Source of the DNA: Chitinophaga pinensis
Lineage (GTDB): Bacteria; Bacteroidota; Bacteroidia; Flavobacteriales_D; Crocinitomicaceae
Assembly (NCBI GenBank): GCA_945883825.1
Contig: CAMCYF010000011.1
Location: 1-64,000, forward strand
Direction: 5' to 3'
DNA: 64,000 nt
The notes beneath the pieces were generated by a model. That model had not been told where the DNA came from, ran no database searches, and worked only from the letters and a program-made list of their open reading frames with translations. This document shows, one piece after another, positions 27,480 through 36,356 of this stretch. The translations under genes were made by a program, and so were the position numbers. Numbering within the stretch: the first letter of the stretch is position 1; the number at the start of each line of letters is the position of its first letter.

Positions 27480-28316
27480 ATGAAACAGATATTCGACGAT
27501 CTTAGTCAACAAATTAGTGAGATAACAACAAAAAAATACAGCACATCCTTTTCTTTAGGTATAAAATGTCTTCACTCAGATTTACATAAACCAATTTATT
27601 CGATTTATGGTTTTGTTCGATTTGCCGATGAAATTGTAGATTCCTTTGAGGGATATGAGAAAGCAGAACTTTTAAAAGATTTTAAGATTCAAACATATAA
27701 AGCCATTGAAAGTAAAATTTCCTTGAATCCAATTTTAAATAGTTTTCAGTGGGTTGTAAATAAATATAACGTTCCTCATGAATTAATTGAAACTTTTTTA
27801 AATTCCATGGAAATGGACCTTGAAGAGAAAACCTATGACACGGAAAATTATGAAAAATACATACTTGGCTCTGCTGAAGTCGTAGGACTTATGTGTTTAA
27901 AAGTATTTGTTGAAGGGAATGACACAGAATATGAGAGATTAAAGCCAAGTGCAATGAAGCTAGGCTCTGCATTTCAAAAAATTAATTTTTTACGGGATTT
28001 GAATGCTGATTTTAAAGATCTAGGTCGTAGTTATTTTCCAGGAATAGACATGAAAGACTTTAATTCAGGCATTAAAAGGCAAATCGAAGAAGACATAGAA
28101 AAAGATTTTATAGCTGGATATAAAGGAATTTTAGAATTACCTCGAAACGCAAAATTTGGTGTTTATATGGCCTACAAATATTATTTCAAATTATTCAAGA
28201 AAATAAAATCTACTGAACCAAATACTATTCTCAATGAGCGCGTTCGACTTCCAAATTACAGAAAAGCACGCATCCTTCTAACTTCAATTATTCGTCTTAA
28301 TCTCAACCGACTCTAA
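27480..28316 (+). CDS. crtB: Phytoene synthase
   Basis: The 278-residue squalene/phytoene synthase has the first aspartate-rich motif as FVRFADEIVDS and the second as INFLRDLNADFKDLGRSYFP (INFLRDLNAD, GRSYFP), with Y-CYxVAG replaced by AEVVGLMCLKVF. It condenses two GGPP to phytoene. The stop overlaps the idi start, so the order crtI-crtB-idi is translationally coupled. Length is normal. No GGPP synthase (crtE) gene is in the window. Confidence 0.95.
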   Translation: MKQIFDDLSQQISEITTKKYSTSFSLGIKCLHSDLHKPIYSIYGFVRFADEIVDSFEGYEKAELLKDFKIQTYKAIESKISLNPILNSFQWVVNKYNVPHELIETFLNSMEMDLEEKTYDTENYEKYILGSAEVVGLMCLKVFVEGNDTEYERLKPSAMKLGSAFQKINFLRDLNADFKDLGRSYFPGIDMKDFNSGIKRQIEEDIEKDFIAGYKGILELPRNAKFGVYMAYKYYFKLFKKIKSTEPNTILNERVRLPNYRKARILLTSIIRLNLNRL

Positions 28317-28846
28317 TGAATCCAGATTATGTTGTTCTTGTTGATGAATCCGATAACGAAATTGGTGTAATGGAAAAATTTGCGGCGCATGAACAAGGCA
28401 AACTTCATCGTGCCTTTTCTGTATTTATATTTAATGATAAACACGAGTTATTATTACAACGTCGGGCTCTGGGGAAATACCACTCACAAGGATTATGGTC
28501 AAATACCTGCTGTAGCCATCCAATGCAAGGTGAGGAAATAATTGTAGCAGCTCAAAGAAGGCTCAAAGAAGAAATGGGAATGAGCTGTGATTTAAAACAC
28601 ACATTTAAATTTATTTATCATGCAGAACTCGATAATAACTTAAAAGAACATGAAATTGACCATATTTTAATTGGGTTTTCTAATGAAACACCACATCCAA
28701 ATCTCGAAGAAGTGATTGCTTTTAAATGGCTATCGCTGGAATTTCTTAAAAAAGATATTGAAATAAACCAAAGTTCTTATTCTGCTTGGTTGAAATTATT
28801 AATTAGAAATCATTACTCACAAATTTTAAATAATTTAAAACCATGA
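28316..28846 (+). CDS. idi: Isopentenyl-diphosphate delta-isomerase, type I
   Basis: The 176-residue Nudix-fold enzyme interconverts IPP and DMAPP. The catalytic Cys is in LWSNTCCSHPMQGE and the metal/acid residues are in RRLKEEMGM and LKEHEIDHILIGF. The ATG overlaps the crtB stop by one base, and its own stop overlaps the next ATG in ATGA. It links the MEP pathway (dxr at 22.3 kb) to carotenoid synthesis. Confidence 0.96.
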   Translation: MNPDYVVLVDESDNEIGVMEKFAAHEQGKLHRAFSVFIFNDKHELLLQRRALGKYHSQGLWSNTCCSHPMQGEEIIVAAQRRLKEEMGMSCDLKHTFKFIYHAELDNNLKEHEIDHILIGFSNETPHPNLEEVIAFKWLSLEFLKKDIEINQSSYSAWLKLLIRNHYSQILNNLKP

Positions 28847-29247
28847 GGGTTTGTAGAAGAGCAACATTTAATGCTGCTCACCGCTTATTTCGTAAAGATT
28901 GGTCAGACGAAAAAAATAGTGCTGTATTTGGAAAATGTAATAACCCTAATTTTCACGGCCACAATTATGTTCTCGAAGTATGGATTGAAGGAGCTATTGA
29001 TACTGAAACTGGTTATGTAATAGATTTAAAAATTGTGAAAGACCTTATTAAAAATGAAATTACAGATCGTTTTGATCACAAAAACCTAAATTTAGACTGC
29101 AAAGAATTTTTAAATTTAAATCCAACAGCTGAAAATATTGCAGTTGTCTGTTGGGATTTACTTCGTGCAGAATTAGATACTAAATATGAATTAAGTATCA
29201 AACTTTGGGAGACCGAAAATAACCTCGTTGAATACGCTGGGAAATAA
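28843..29247 (+). CDS. 6-pyruvoyl-tetrahydropterin synthase family protein
   Basis: The 134-residue tunnelling-fold protein has zinc ligands His13 (NAAHRL), His38 and His40 (FHGHNY) and catalytic Cys32 in FGKCNNPNFHGHNY. That FGKCNNPN-HGHNY block, DHKNLN, and the C-terminal LWETENNLVEYAG closely resemble animal PTPS rather than short QueD forms. It could make 6-pyruvoyl- or 6-carboxy-tetrahydropterin. Position between idi and photolyase argues for a light-related or pterin role instead of queuosine, but the sequence does not decide. Confidence 0.85.
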   Translation: MRVCRRATFNAAHRLFRKDWSDEKNSAVFGKCNNPNFHGHNYVLEVWIEGAIDTETGYVIDLKIVKDLIKNEITDRFDHKNLNLDCKEFLNLNPTAENIAVVCWDLLRAELDTKYELSIKLWETENNLVEYAGK

Positions 29248-29265
29248 CTATTCAAAACTGAAGAA

Positions 29266-30573
29266 ATGACAGCACTATTCTGGCACAGACGAGATTTACG
29301 TATTGATGATAATAAAGGTCTTTTTGAAGCTTTAAAGCAAAATGAGATTGTACATCCAATTTTTATTTTTGATAAATCCATCTTAGATAAATTACCAAAA
29401 AATGACCAGCGCATTTTATTTATATACCAGGAAATTGAAAGTCTAAAAAAAAGCTATCAAAATCTTGGATCAGATTTATGGGTTTACTATAGTGAACCTT
29501 CAGAAATCATTCCGAAAATAGCACAAGAATTAAACTGTTCATCAGTCTATTTTAATAATGATTATGAGCCTTATGCTCTACAACGAGACCAAGAAATTCA
29601 ATTATCATTGAATAATATAAAAATTGAATTCATAGGAAATAAAGACCATGTTATCTTTGAAAAAAATGAGGTCTTAAAAGATGATGGAAAACCCTATACA
29701 ATCTTTACTCCGTATTCAAGAAAATGGAAGGCAAATTTAAAAGAAGAGGACCTAAGAGAATATTCCATAGAAAAATACAGTAGAAATTTAGTCCAAAAAC
29801 AACAAGAAGAAGCCTTAATTACTCTTGAAGAAATGGGTTTTGAATCAAAAGTTTTGCATGATTTTCCAGATAGAATTGCCAAGAACGAAATTTTAAAAAA
29901 TTATCACCTTTCTCGCAACTTTCCTGCTGTTAAAGGAACTAGCAAGTTAAGTCTTCATCTAAGATTTGGAACGATTAGTATTCGAAAGTTGGCACTAATA
30001 GCTCGCGAACAAAACGAAACATACCTCAACGAATTAATATGGCGTGACTTTTATCAAATGATTATTTTTCACTTTCCAAAAAGTGCTGAAAATTCATTTA
30101 AAACACAATACGACAAAATTATTTGGGAAAAAAACGAAGTCCATTTTGATTCTTGGTGTACTGGAAAAACAGGTTATCCTATAGTTGATGCTGGAATGCG
30201 AGAATTAAATGCAACAGGTTTTATGCACAACAGAGTTAGAATGGTTGTAGCGAGCTTTCTCACAAAACATTTGTTGTTAGATTGGCGCTTAGGGGCCGCC
30301 TACTTTGCTGAGAAATTATTGGATTTTGAACTTGCCAGTAATACTGGAGGATGGCAATGGGCAGCAGGTTGTGGTTGTGATGCCGCTCCCTATTTTCGTG
30401 TATTCAATCCGCAAGCGCAGCAGGAAAAATTTGATAAATCATTCGAATACATTAAAAAATGGGTTCCAGAATTCGGAACAAGTTCATATCCTGAGCCAAT
30501 TATTGAACATAAATTTGCAAGAGAACGAATTTTACAACGATTTAAATCTGCATTAAACGAAACCAATGCTTAA
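29266..30573 (+). CDS. phrB: Cryptochrome/deoxyribodipyrimidine photolyase
   Basis: The 435-residue flavoprotein repairs UV pyrimidine dimers with light. The N-terminal antenna domain starts LFWHRRDLRIDDNKGL. The FAD domain has LNELIWRDFYQMI, CTGKTGYPIVDAGMREL, GFMHNRVRMVVASFL and SNTGGWQWAAGCGCDAAPYFR, all typical of class I CPD photolyases. It follows the PTPS gene by 18 bases and overlaps the PrxQ gene by eight. Pterins can serve as antenna, so the pairing with PTPS may be functional (inference). Confidence 0.94.
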   Translation: MTALFWHRRDLRIDDNKGLFEALKQNEIVHPIFIFDKSILDKLPKNDQRILFIYQEIESLKKSYQNLGSDLWVYYSEPSEIIPKIAQELNCSSVYFNNDYEPYALQRDQEIQLSLNNIKIEFIGNKDHVIFEKNEVLKDDGKPYTIFTPYSRKWKANLKEEDLREYSIEKYSRNLVQKQQEEALITLEEMGFESKVLHDFPDRIAKNEILKNYHLSRNFPAVKGTSKLSLHLRFGTISIRKLALIAREQNETYLNELIWRDFYQMIIFHFPKSAENSFKTQYDKIIWEKNEVHFDSWCTGKTGYPIVDAGMRELNATGFMHNRVRMVVASFLTKHLLLDWRLGAAYFAEKLLDFELASNTGGWQWAAGCGCDAAPYFRVFNPQAQQEKFDKSFEYIKKWVPEFGTSSYPEPIIEHKFARERILQRFKSALNETNA

Positions 30574-31030
30574 AATAGAAGATGCCTGTCCAATTTTTGA
30601 ATTACCAAATCAATTTGGAGAGACTATAAAAATTAGTGAATTGTTAGGCAAAAAAATACTTGTTATTTTCTTTTATCCAAAAGATTATACTTCAGGTTGT
30701 ACACTAGAAGCTTGTGCTTTTAGAGATAATTATGCTGAATTTCAAGGTTTAAATTGTGAGATTATTGGTATTTCGTCGGATAATGAAGACCGTCACTTAG
30801 CATTCTCAACAAAATATCTCTTAAACTACACCCTACTCGCTGATTCAAATAAAAAAGCACGAAAAGCATTTGAAGTTCCAACAAATTTATTTGGTCTAAT
30901 TCCCGGAAGAGTTACATACGTAATTGGCTTGGATAAAAAAATTAAAGCAATTTATAATTCACAAACAAATCCCTTTGGTCACATTCAAAAAGCCATGGAA
31001 ATAGTTAAGGTTTTGAATTCAGACTCATAA
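30566..31030 (+). CDS. PrxQ/BCP-type peroxiredoxin (second copy)
   Basis: The 154-residue peroxiredoxin has YPKDYTSGCTLEACAFRD, with peroxidatic and resolving cysteines five residues apart. It ends with LFGLIPGRVTYVIGLDKKI. It overlaps photolyase by eight bases, so it is the last gene of the carotenoid/photolyase operon. Its role is likely removal of lipid or hydrogen peroxide formed under photo-oxidative stress. It is a clear paralogue of bcp at 2.3 kb, with about half of the positions conserved by eye. Confidence 0.92.
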   Translation: MLKIEDACPIFELPNQFGETIKISELLGKKILVIFFYPKDYTSGCTLEACAFRDNYAEFQGLNCEIIGISSDNEDRHLAFSTKYLLNYTLLADSNKKARKAFEVPTNLFGLIPGRVTYVIGLDKKIKAIYNSQTNPFGHIQKAMEIVKVLNSDS

Positions 31031-31110
31031 AATAATTTATCGGTTATTTTAAGCTTCTTTTTGCCTGCCTCTGACACAAAATGTGTAACTTCACGAAAAT
31101 TTATTTAGTA

Positions 31111-31710
31111 ATGGACTCAGATTTAGAAAAAGTAAGTTACGCAGTTGGAATGAGTATTGGAGAAAGTTTAAAAGCCCAAAACTTAGAAGATATTGATACG
31201 AAAAAGCTTTCATTAGCGATGGATACTATTTTCAAAAATCAAGACCCTCTCTTTACACCTGAAGAAGCGAACAGTATTATTCAAGCTTATCTTGATACAA
31301 AAAAACATGCAGCTTATGGAAGTCTAAAACTTGAGGGTGAAAAGTTTTTAAAAAATAATAAATCAAATAAAGACATTCAAACCACAGAATCTGGATTGCA
31401 ATATGAAATAATAAAAAGTGGAAATGGCAAGAGACCTTCAAAAGTAGATTCAGTAAGCGTGCATTATCATGGAACCCTTATAGACGGAACTGTTTTTGAT
31501 AGTTCAGTAGAAAGAGGAACACCTGCTAGCTTTGGAGTTCATCAAGTAATTCCCGGATGGACAGAAGCATTGCAATTGATGGATATTGGCTCGAAATACA
31601 GATTATTTATTCCACAAGAACTGGCCTATGGTGCAAATCCACATCCCGGTGGACCAATACAACCATTTAGTGCGCTTATTTTTGAAGTAGAATTATTAGA
31701 AATTAATTAA
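31111..31710 (+). CDS. FKBP-type peptidyl-prolyl cis-trans isomerase (Mip/FkpA-like), cytoplasmic form
   Basis: The protein has an N-terminal helical dimerisation domain (KVSYAVGMSIGESLKAQ) and a C-terminal FKBP domain with VHYHGTLIDGTVFDSSVERG, VIPGWTEALQLM and ELAYGANPHPGGPIQP. I chose the ATG at 31111 because family members begin close to KxSYAxGM. An ATG 30 bases upstream (31081) would add MCNFTKIYLV, which looks like leader DNA. No signal peptide is seen. It folds proteins by proline isomerisation. A second FKBP gene follows after eight bases. Confidence 0.88.
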   Translation: MDSDLEKVSYAVGMSIGESLKAQNLEDIDTKKLSLAMDTIFKNQDPLFTPEEANSIIQAYLDTKKHAAYGSLKLEGEKFLKNNKSNKDIQTTESGLQYEIIKSGNGKRPSKVDSVSVHYHGTLIDGTVFDSSVERGTPASFGVHQVIPGWTEALQLMDIGSKYRLFIPQELAYGANPHPGGPIQPFSALIFEVELLEIN

Positions 31711-31718
31711 AAAGAAAT

Positions 31719-32645
31719 ATGAAATACCTATCATTTATTATCTTAAGCTCACTGATTTTTTTTAGCTGTGGAGAAAAGAAAGATACTAGTAAACCAATTG
31801 AATTTAAAAATCAAAAAGAGAAACTTTCCTATATTCTGGGAGCTATAAATGCAAAAACACTCTCTAATAGTGGTGAAGCATCTTTTAGTCAACTAGATAA
31901 AGAACTCTTAATTAAAGGGTTTAATGAAAATCTAAATGGTAATTCAACAGAAGAGTGCTTACAAACTCTGCAAAAATTATTTGGTGCAACTTATCAAGAT
32001 TTTAATAAGAAGTATGTTAAAGAAGGTTCTCTTTGTATGGGAAGAATGACAGGTTACGCATTTTATTTTGATATTAAAAAACTAGGTGGTTTAAACGATG
32101 TAGATCTTGAATTTGTGAAACGCGGTTACGAAGATGGACTTTATAAAAGAGATACCGTGACATTCAAAGAAAAAGAAATGCAGGAAGAAATGCAAAATTT
32201 TATTGTCAAATTGAACGAAATAAATGGCGAAAAAATGCTTGCAAAAGCAAAAATATTGAAAGGCGCTGAAATTTTTGAAAATGGTATTATTATGGAAACT
32301 TTACGTATTGGAAAAGGAACACAACCTTCGGCAACTGATGATGTTAAAGTTCATTATATCCTAACATCTGCCTTGGGAGATACCGTTCAAAATTCGTATA
32401 CCATGAAAAATGAAGCCGGAATTATCGAAGCTGTGTCCTTGCAATTAAGTGGTGGTGTAATACCAGGTTGGTCTTATGTTCTTCCTAAAATGAAAAAAGG
32501 AGGTTTGTACAGAGTTTATATTCCTTGGAACTTAGCTTACGGAGAGCAACAAGGGCGCGAATCACTTTGTTTTGTAATTGAGCTAATTGATCACGCAAAA
32601 ACTGGAAGCTTTGTAAAACCTGATATGAATCCTAACGGTCAATAA
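31719..32645 (+). CDS. FKBP-type peptidyl-prolyl isomerase lipoprotein
   Basis: The 308-residue protein has the lipobox LIFFSC (Cys near 17), an N-terminal helical region and a C-terminal FKBP-like domain: VKVHYILTSALGDTVQNSY, GGVIPGWSYVLPKMKKGG and YIPWNLAYGEQQG. The DGTxFD loop of active FKBPs is replaced by LGDTVQNSY, so catalysis may be weak and a chaperone role is possible. It pairs with the cytoplasmic FKBP just upstream, giving one copy per compartment. Confidence 0.85.
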   Translation: MKYLSFIILSSLIFFSCGEKKDTSKPIEFKNQKEKLSYILGAINAKTLSNSGEASFSQLDKELLIKGFNENLNGNSTEECLQTLQKLFGATYQDFNKKYVKEGSLCMGRMTGYAFYFDIKKLGGLNDVDLEFVKRGYEDGLYKRDTVTFKEKEMQEEMQNFIVKLNEINGEKMLAKAKILKGAEIFENGIIMETLRIGKGTQPSATDDVKVHYILTSALGDTVQNSYTMKNEAGIIEAVSLQLSGGVIPGWSYVLPKMKKGGLYRVYIPWNLAYGEQQGRESLCFVIELIDHAKTGSFVKPDMNPNGQ

Positions 32646-32656
32646 ATAAAAGTTTA

Positions 32657-32664
32657 TATATTTA
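32657..32664 (+). promoter_or_regulatory. -7-like element TATATTTA, five bases before the lipoprotein ATG
   Basis: This matches TAnnTTTG except for the last base. The five-base gap (CACTT) to the ATG is close to the four-base geometry seen at several other genes here. Confidence 0.4.
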
Positions 32665-32669
32665 CACTT

Positions 32670-33821
32670 ATGCAAAAAATCAAGAAATACCTCTATTTTA
32701 TATTTATTAGTTTGGGTTTAATCGTCCTAAATTCATGTAACGAAAAAATTGAATTAATAGGAGATTTTGTTGAAACTGCAGTTGTTTATGGCTTATTAGA
32801 TCAAGCTGATTCGCTGCATTATATAAAAATAAACAGGGCTTTTATTGGGCCAGGAAACGCTTTAGAAATTGCACAAATAGCGGATTCAAGTTATTTCACC
32901 AATGTAGACGCAACTATTTCTGAATATTTGAACGGAAATCTTACAAGATCATGGTTGTTGAGAGATACTATTTTAGATAATAAAGATCCAAATGGCGTTT
33001 TTTATGCTCCCGAGCAAAAAGTATATTACTTTAAAACAATGCCAACAGGATTTAATGGTGTAATTCAAACTTCCACAAATCCACAAATGACTTCTTTAAA
33101 CCCCCAAGCAATTTATAAAATTGACATTGTTCTTAACGATGGTGCATTTAGTGTTAGTGGAGAAACTGAATTAGTGAGAGGTATCACTTCTGCTGCAGCT
33201 ACTCAAAACTTTAATTTTAAATTTGCTGATAATCCTGGAGAATATACATCAACTGGAATAACAGTTTCTTCAACAGGAAATTCCTTTGTTTTAAATACAC
33301 AACTGAAGATGGCTTTTAATGAATGGGAAAACAACACTTATTCAGAAAAATCATTCTTTTGGAATCTTGGTGAAGCAGATGTTCAACCATTATCAAGTAA
33401 AGTATTTACAGCAAATGGAGAAACATTTTATGATTTAATGAAAAGTAATTGTACTGAAAATTCAACTATTACAAAAAGAACATTTAAAGGTGTAACTATA
33501 AAAATTACAGGTGGAGCAGAAGAACTCTACAACTTCATAGCAGTTAATAAGCCCTCATCAGGCTTAGCTCAAAGTAAACCTACTTATACAAACCTCACCG
33601 CAACAAATGGAAAGCGAGTTATTGGGATTTTCTCATCCCGGCAAACAGTTGAAATCTATCATCCTTTTTATGTTTCACAGCAACAGGCATATCTTAGAGC
33701 ACTTGATAAGAAAAGTACAAGAGAACTTTGCCAAGGACCTATAACTGGATTGTATTTATTTTGCTCCAATCATCCTGGTGATAACGTAGTAAATCAAGAA
33801 GAAAGCTACGCTTGTCAATAA
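32670..33821 (+). CDS. Hypothetical lipoprotein (possibly DUF4249-like)
   Basis: The 383-residue protein has the signal peptide ending LIVLNSCNEK (lipid Cys near 23). The mature N-terminus VETAVVYGLLDQADSLHYIKINRAF (ETAVVYGLLDQADS, HYIKINRAF) resembles the opening of DUF4249-type Bacteroidota lipoproteins, where a VVxGLL strand precedes a beta sandwich. The rest is beta-rich with several paired Cys near the C-terminus. The assignment is tentative and function is unknown. It lies between the FKBP pair and priA with its own -7-like element. Confidence 0.7.
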   Translation: MQKIKKYLYFIFISLGLIVLNSCNEKIELIGDFVETAVVYGLLDQADSLHYIKINRAFIGPGNALEIAQIADSSYFTNVDATISEYLNGNLTRSWLLRDTILDNKDPNGVFYAPEQKVYYFKTMPTGFNGVIQTSTNPQMTSLNPQAIYKIDIVLNDGAFSVSGETELVRGITSAAATQNFNFKFADNPGEYTSTGITVSSTGNSFVLNTQLKMAFNEWENNTYSEKSFFWNLGEADVQPLSSKVFTANGETFYDLMKSNCTENSTITKRTFKGVTIKITGGAEELYNFIAVNKPSSGLAQSKPTYTNLTATNGKRVIGIFSSRQTVEIYHPFYVSQQQAYLRALDKKSTRELCQGPITGLYLFCSNHPGDNVVNQEESYACQ

Positions 33822-33859
33822 GTTATTGTTCTAACTATTTAAAAATATAGGCGTTTTAT

Positions 33860-33867
33860 TATTTTTA
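33860..33867 (+). promoter_or_regulatory. priA -7-like element TATTTTTA, four bases before the GTG start
   Basis: This is a seven-of-eight match followed by CACT and GTG. It supports the GTG start and again predicts a leaderless mRNA. Confidence 0.45.
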
Positions 33868-33871
33868 CACT

Positions 33872-36355
33872 GTGAGTGATAGAAAAACTTTATTTGCAGA
33901 TGTATTACTGCCTGTTCCAATACACCAAGTTTTTACTTATCGTATTCCTTTTGAACTGAATAATTCAATAAAATTTGGAGTCCGGGTAATTGTTCCTTTC
34001 GGCAAAAACAAATTACAAACTGGAATTATTACAAGAATACACGAAGAAATTCCAAGTTCTTATCAAGCAAAATACATCGAACATCAGTTGGATGAACGCG
34101 CAATTATCACTGAAAACCAATTGCACTTTTGGCAATGGATTTCTTCTTATTATATGGCGCCTTTAGGAGATGTAATGAATGCTGCCTTGCCCTCTAATTT
34201 TAAATTAGCAAGTGAAACAATTCTTGTTATTCACCCAGAATTTAGTGCAGAATTAGACTCTCTAGATGAGAAAGAACAGATAATTATTGATGCGCTAAGC
34301 GCAAAAGATTCACTCGACTTAAAAGAACTTTCAGTAATTCTCGGAATAAAAACAATTCAACCACTCATAAAAAAAATGATTGAAAGAAGAATTGTTATTT
34401 CAAAAGAAGAAATCAACCAGCGCTATACCCCAAAGACACTGACATGTATTTCATTCTCTGAGGATTTTTCAAATGAACAAAATTTAGCTCAATTATTGGA
34501 AGAAATGGAGCAAAATGCACGTATGCAAAAGCAATTTGACACACTCTTAATTTTAATAAAAGAGGCAATGGATTGCGGTTCTATACTTACTCCAATTCCA
34601 AAAAAAATACTACTTGAAAAAGGAATTAGTGCATCAGCACTTTTAACATTGGAAAAAAGAGGTGTTCTTATTTCTGAGCGTTATCAAATTGATAGAATAA
34701 AAAATAAAATAGATACCTCGAATGTATTTAAAGAGTTAACACAAGCACAAGCACTTGCTTTAGAAGAAATTAAAAGTGCATTTGAGACGAAAAATGTTGC
34801 CTTATTACACGGTGTTACAGGCTCTGGAAAAACTGAAATTTATGTTCAACTTATTCAAGAACAATTAGACAGCGGAAAGCAGGTTTTATTTCTTCTACCT
34901 GAAATTGCCTTAACAACTCAATTAATTCAACGCTTATCTTACTACTTTGGAGCACAAGTTGGAGTTTATCATTCGCGGTTTAATCAAAATGAACGAATTG
35001 AAATATGGAACAAAGTACTTGAAAATAATGCAAAACAATTTCGAATTATTTTAGGTGCTCGTTCTTCGGTATTTCTTCCATACCAAGACTTGGGATTAAT
35101 TATCGTAGATGAGGAGCACGAAAGTTCCTTTAAACAATATGATCCTTCTCCACGATACAATGCAAGAGATACAGCAATTATTCTAGCAAAGCAATACGGC
35201 GCAAAAGTATTACTAGGAACTGCTACTCCATCGTTGGAAACATATTACAATGCAAAGACAGGAAAATTTGCGCTTATTAATTTATTAGAGCGATATAAAG
35301 GGCTAGAACTCCCAGAAATTATATGTGCCGATTTAAAACGCGAGCGAAAATTAAAAAATATGCAGGCGCATTTTTCATCACTTTTAGTCGATGAGATGAA
35401 AATAGCACTGGATAATGGTGAGCAAATAATTTTATTTCAAAACCGCAGAGGATACACACCACTTTGGTCCTGTGAAATTTGTGCCTGGACTCCAAGATGT
35501 ATAAATTGTGATGTTTCATTAACCTACCACAAACACAGTAATTTGTTAAAATGCCATTACTGTAGTTATTCATCAGCACCTGTTGGATCGTGTCCATCTT
35601 GTGGAAGCAATCGCTTAAAAATGCTTGGATTCGGAACGGAAAAAATAGAGGATGATTTGGCCTTAATTTTTCCTGAAAATAGTATTAAAAGATTGGATTT
35701 AGACAGCACAAGAAGCAAAAATGCCTACGAAGAAATATTGAGTGATTTTGAAAATCGAAAGATTGATATTTTAATCGGCACGCAAATGGTAACAAAAGGT
35801 CTGGATTTTGATAATGTGAGTCTCGTTGGTATATTAGATGCTGATATGCTTTTAAAAAGACCAGATTTTAGAGCATATGAAAGATCGTATCAGCTGATGT
35901 CACAGGTTGCTGGAAGAGCCGGGAGAAAAGAAAAAAGAGGGAAAGTAATTATTCAAACCGCAGATCCAGAACATTGGGTTATTCAATTAGTAATGAAACA
36001 CGATTATTTCGGTTTTTACAAAAATGAAGTCATAGAGCGGGAAAATTTTTTCTATCCACCATTTTATAAGATGATAACGCTAACTTTAAAACACAAGGAA
36101 GAATTTCTAGTAGACCGAGCTGCATTGGAATTATCACAATCCTTGAGAAATGTATTTAAAGAACGTGTTTTAGGACCTGAGTTTCCACTCATTAAAAGAA
36201 TTCAGAATTTATTTTTAAAGGAAATAAAACTAAAAATTGAACGCTCTGCTTCAGATAAAAAAGTAAAGGAACGAATTGCTTTTACAATCGATGAGTTTTA
36301 TGCTAAACCCGCCAATAAACCAATTCGAATTGTTATTGATGTTGATTCACTCTAA
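33872..36355 (+). CDS. priA: Primosomal protein N' (replication restart helicase PriA)
   Basis: The 827-residue superfamily 2 helicase reloads DnaB at stalled forks. An N-terminal 3'-end-binding domain (FADVLLPVPIHQVFTYRIP in part) is followed by Walker A GVTGSGKTEIY near 314, DEEH near 413, RYNARDTAI, GTATPSLETYY, a zinc region with eight cysteines (CEICAWTPRCINC ... CHYCSY ... CPSCGS) and GTQMVTKGLDF. It starts with GTG, supported by the -7 element four bases upstream. It converges with rpoD, one base between the stops. Confidence 0.96.
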   Translation: MSDRKTLFADVLLPVPIHQVFTYRIPFELNNSIKFGVRVIVPFGKNKLQTGIITRIHEEIPSSYQAKYIEHQLDERAIITENQLHFWQWISSYYMAPLGDVMNAALPSNFKLASETILVIHPEFSAELDSLDEKEQIIIDALSAKDSLDLKELSVILGIKTIQPLIKKMIERRIVISKEEINQRYTPKTLTCISFSEDFSNEQNLAQLLEEMEQNARMQKQFDTLLILIKEAMDCGSILTPIPKKILLEKGISASALLTLEKRGVLISERYQIDRIKNKIDTSNVFKELTQAQALALEEIKSAFETKNVALLHGVTGSGKTEIYVQLIQEQLDSGKQVLFLLPEIALTTQLIQRLSYYFGAQVGVYHSRFNQNERIEIWNKVLENNAKQFRIILGARSSVFLPYQDLGLIIVDEEHESSFKQYDPSPRYNARDTAIILAKQYGAKVLLGTATPSLETYYNAKTGKFALINLLERYKGLELPEIICADLKRERKLKNMQAHFSSLLVDEMKIALDNGEQIILFQNRRGYTPLWSCEICAWTPRCINCDVSLTYHKHSNLLKCHYCSYSSAPVGSCPSCGSNRLKMLGFGTEKIEDDLALIFPENSIKRLDLDSTRSKNAYEEILSDFENRKIDILIGTQMVTKGLDFDNVSLVGILDADMLLKRPDFRAYERSYQLMSQVAGRAGRKEKRGKVIIQTADPEHWVIQLVMKHDYFGFYKNEVIERENFFYPPFYKMITLTLKHKEEFLVDRAALELSQSLRNVFKERVLGPEFPLIKRIQNLFLKEIKLKIERSASDKKVKERIAFTIDEFYAKPANKPIRIVIDVDSL

Positions 36356-36356
36356 A

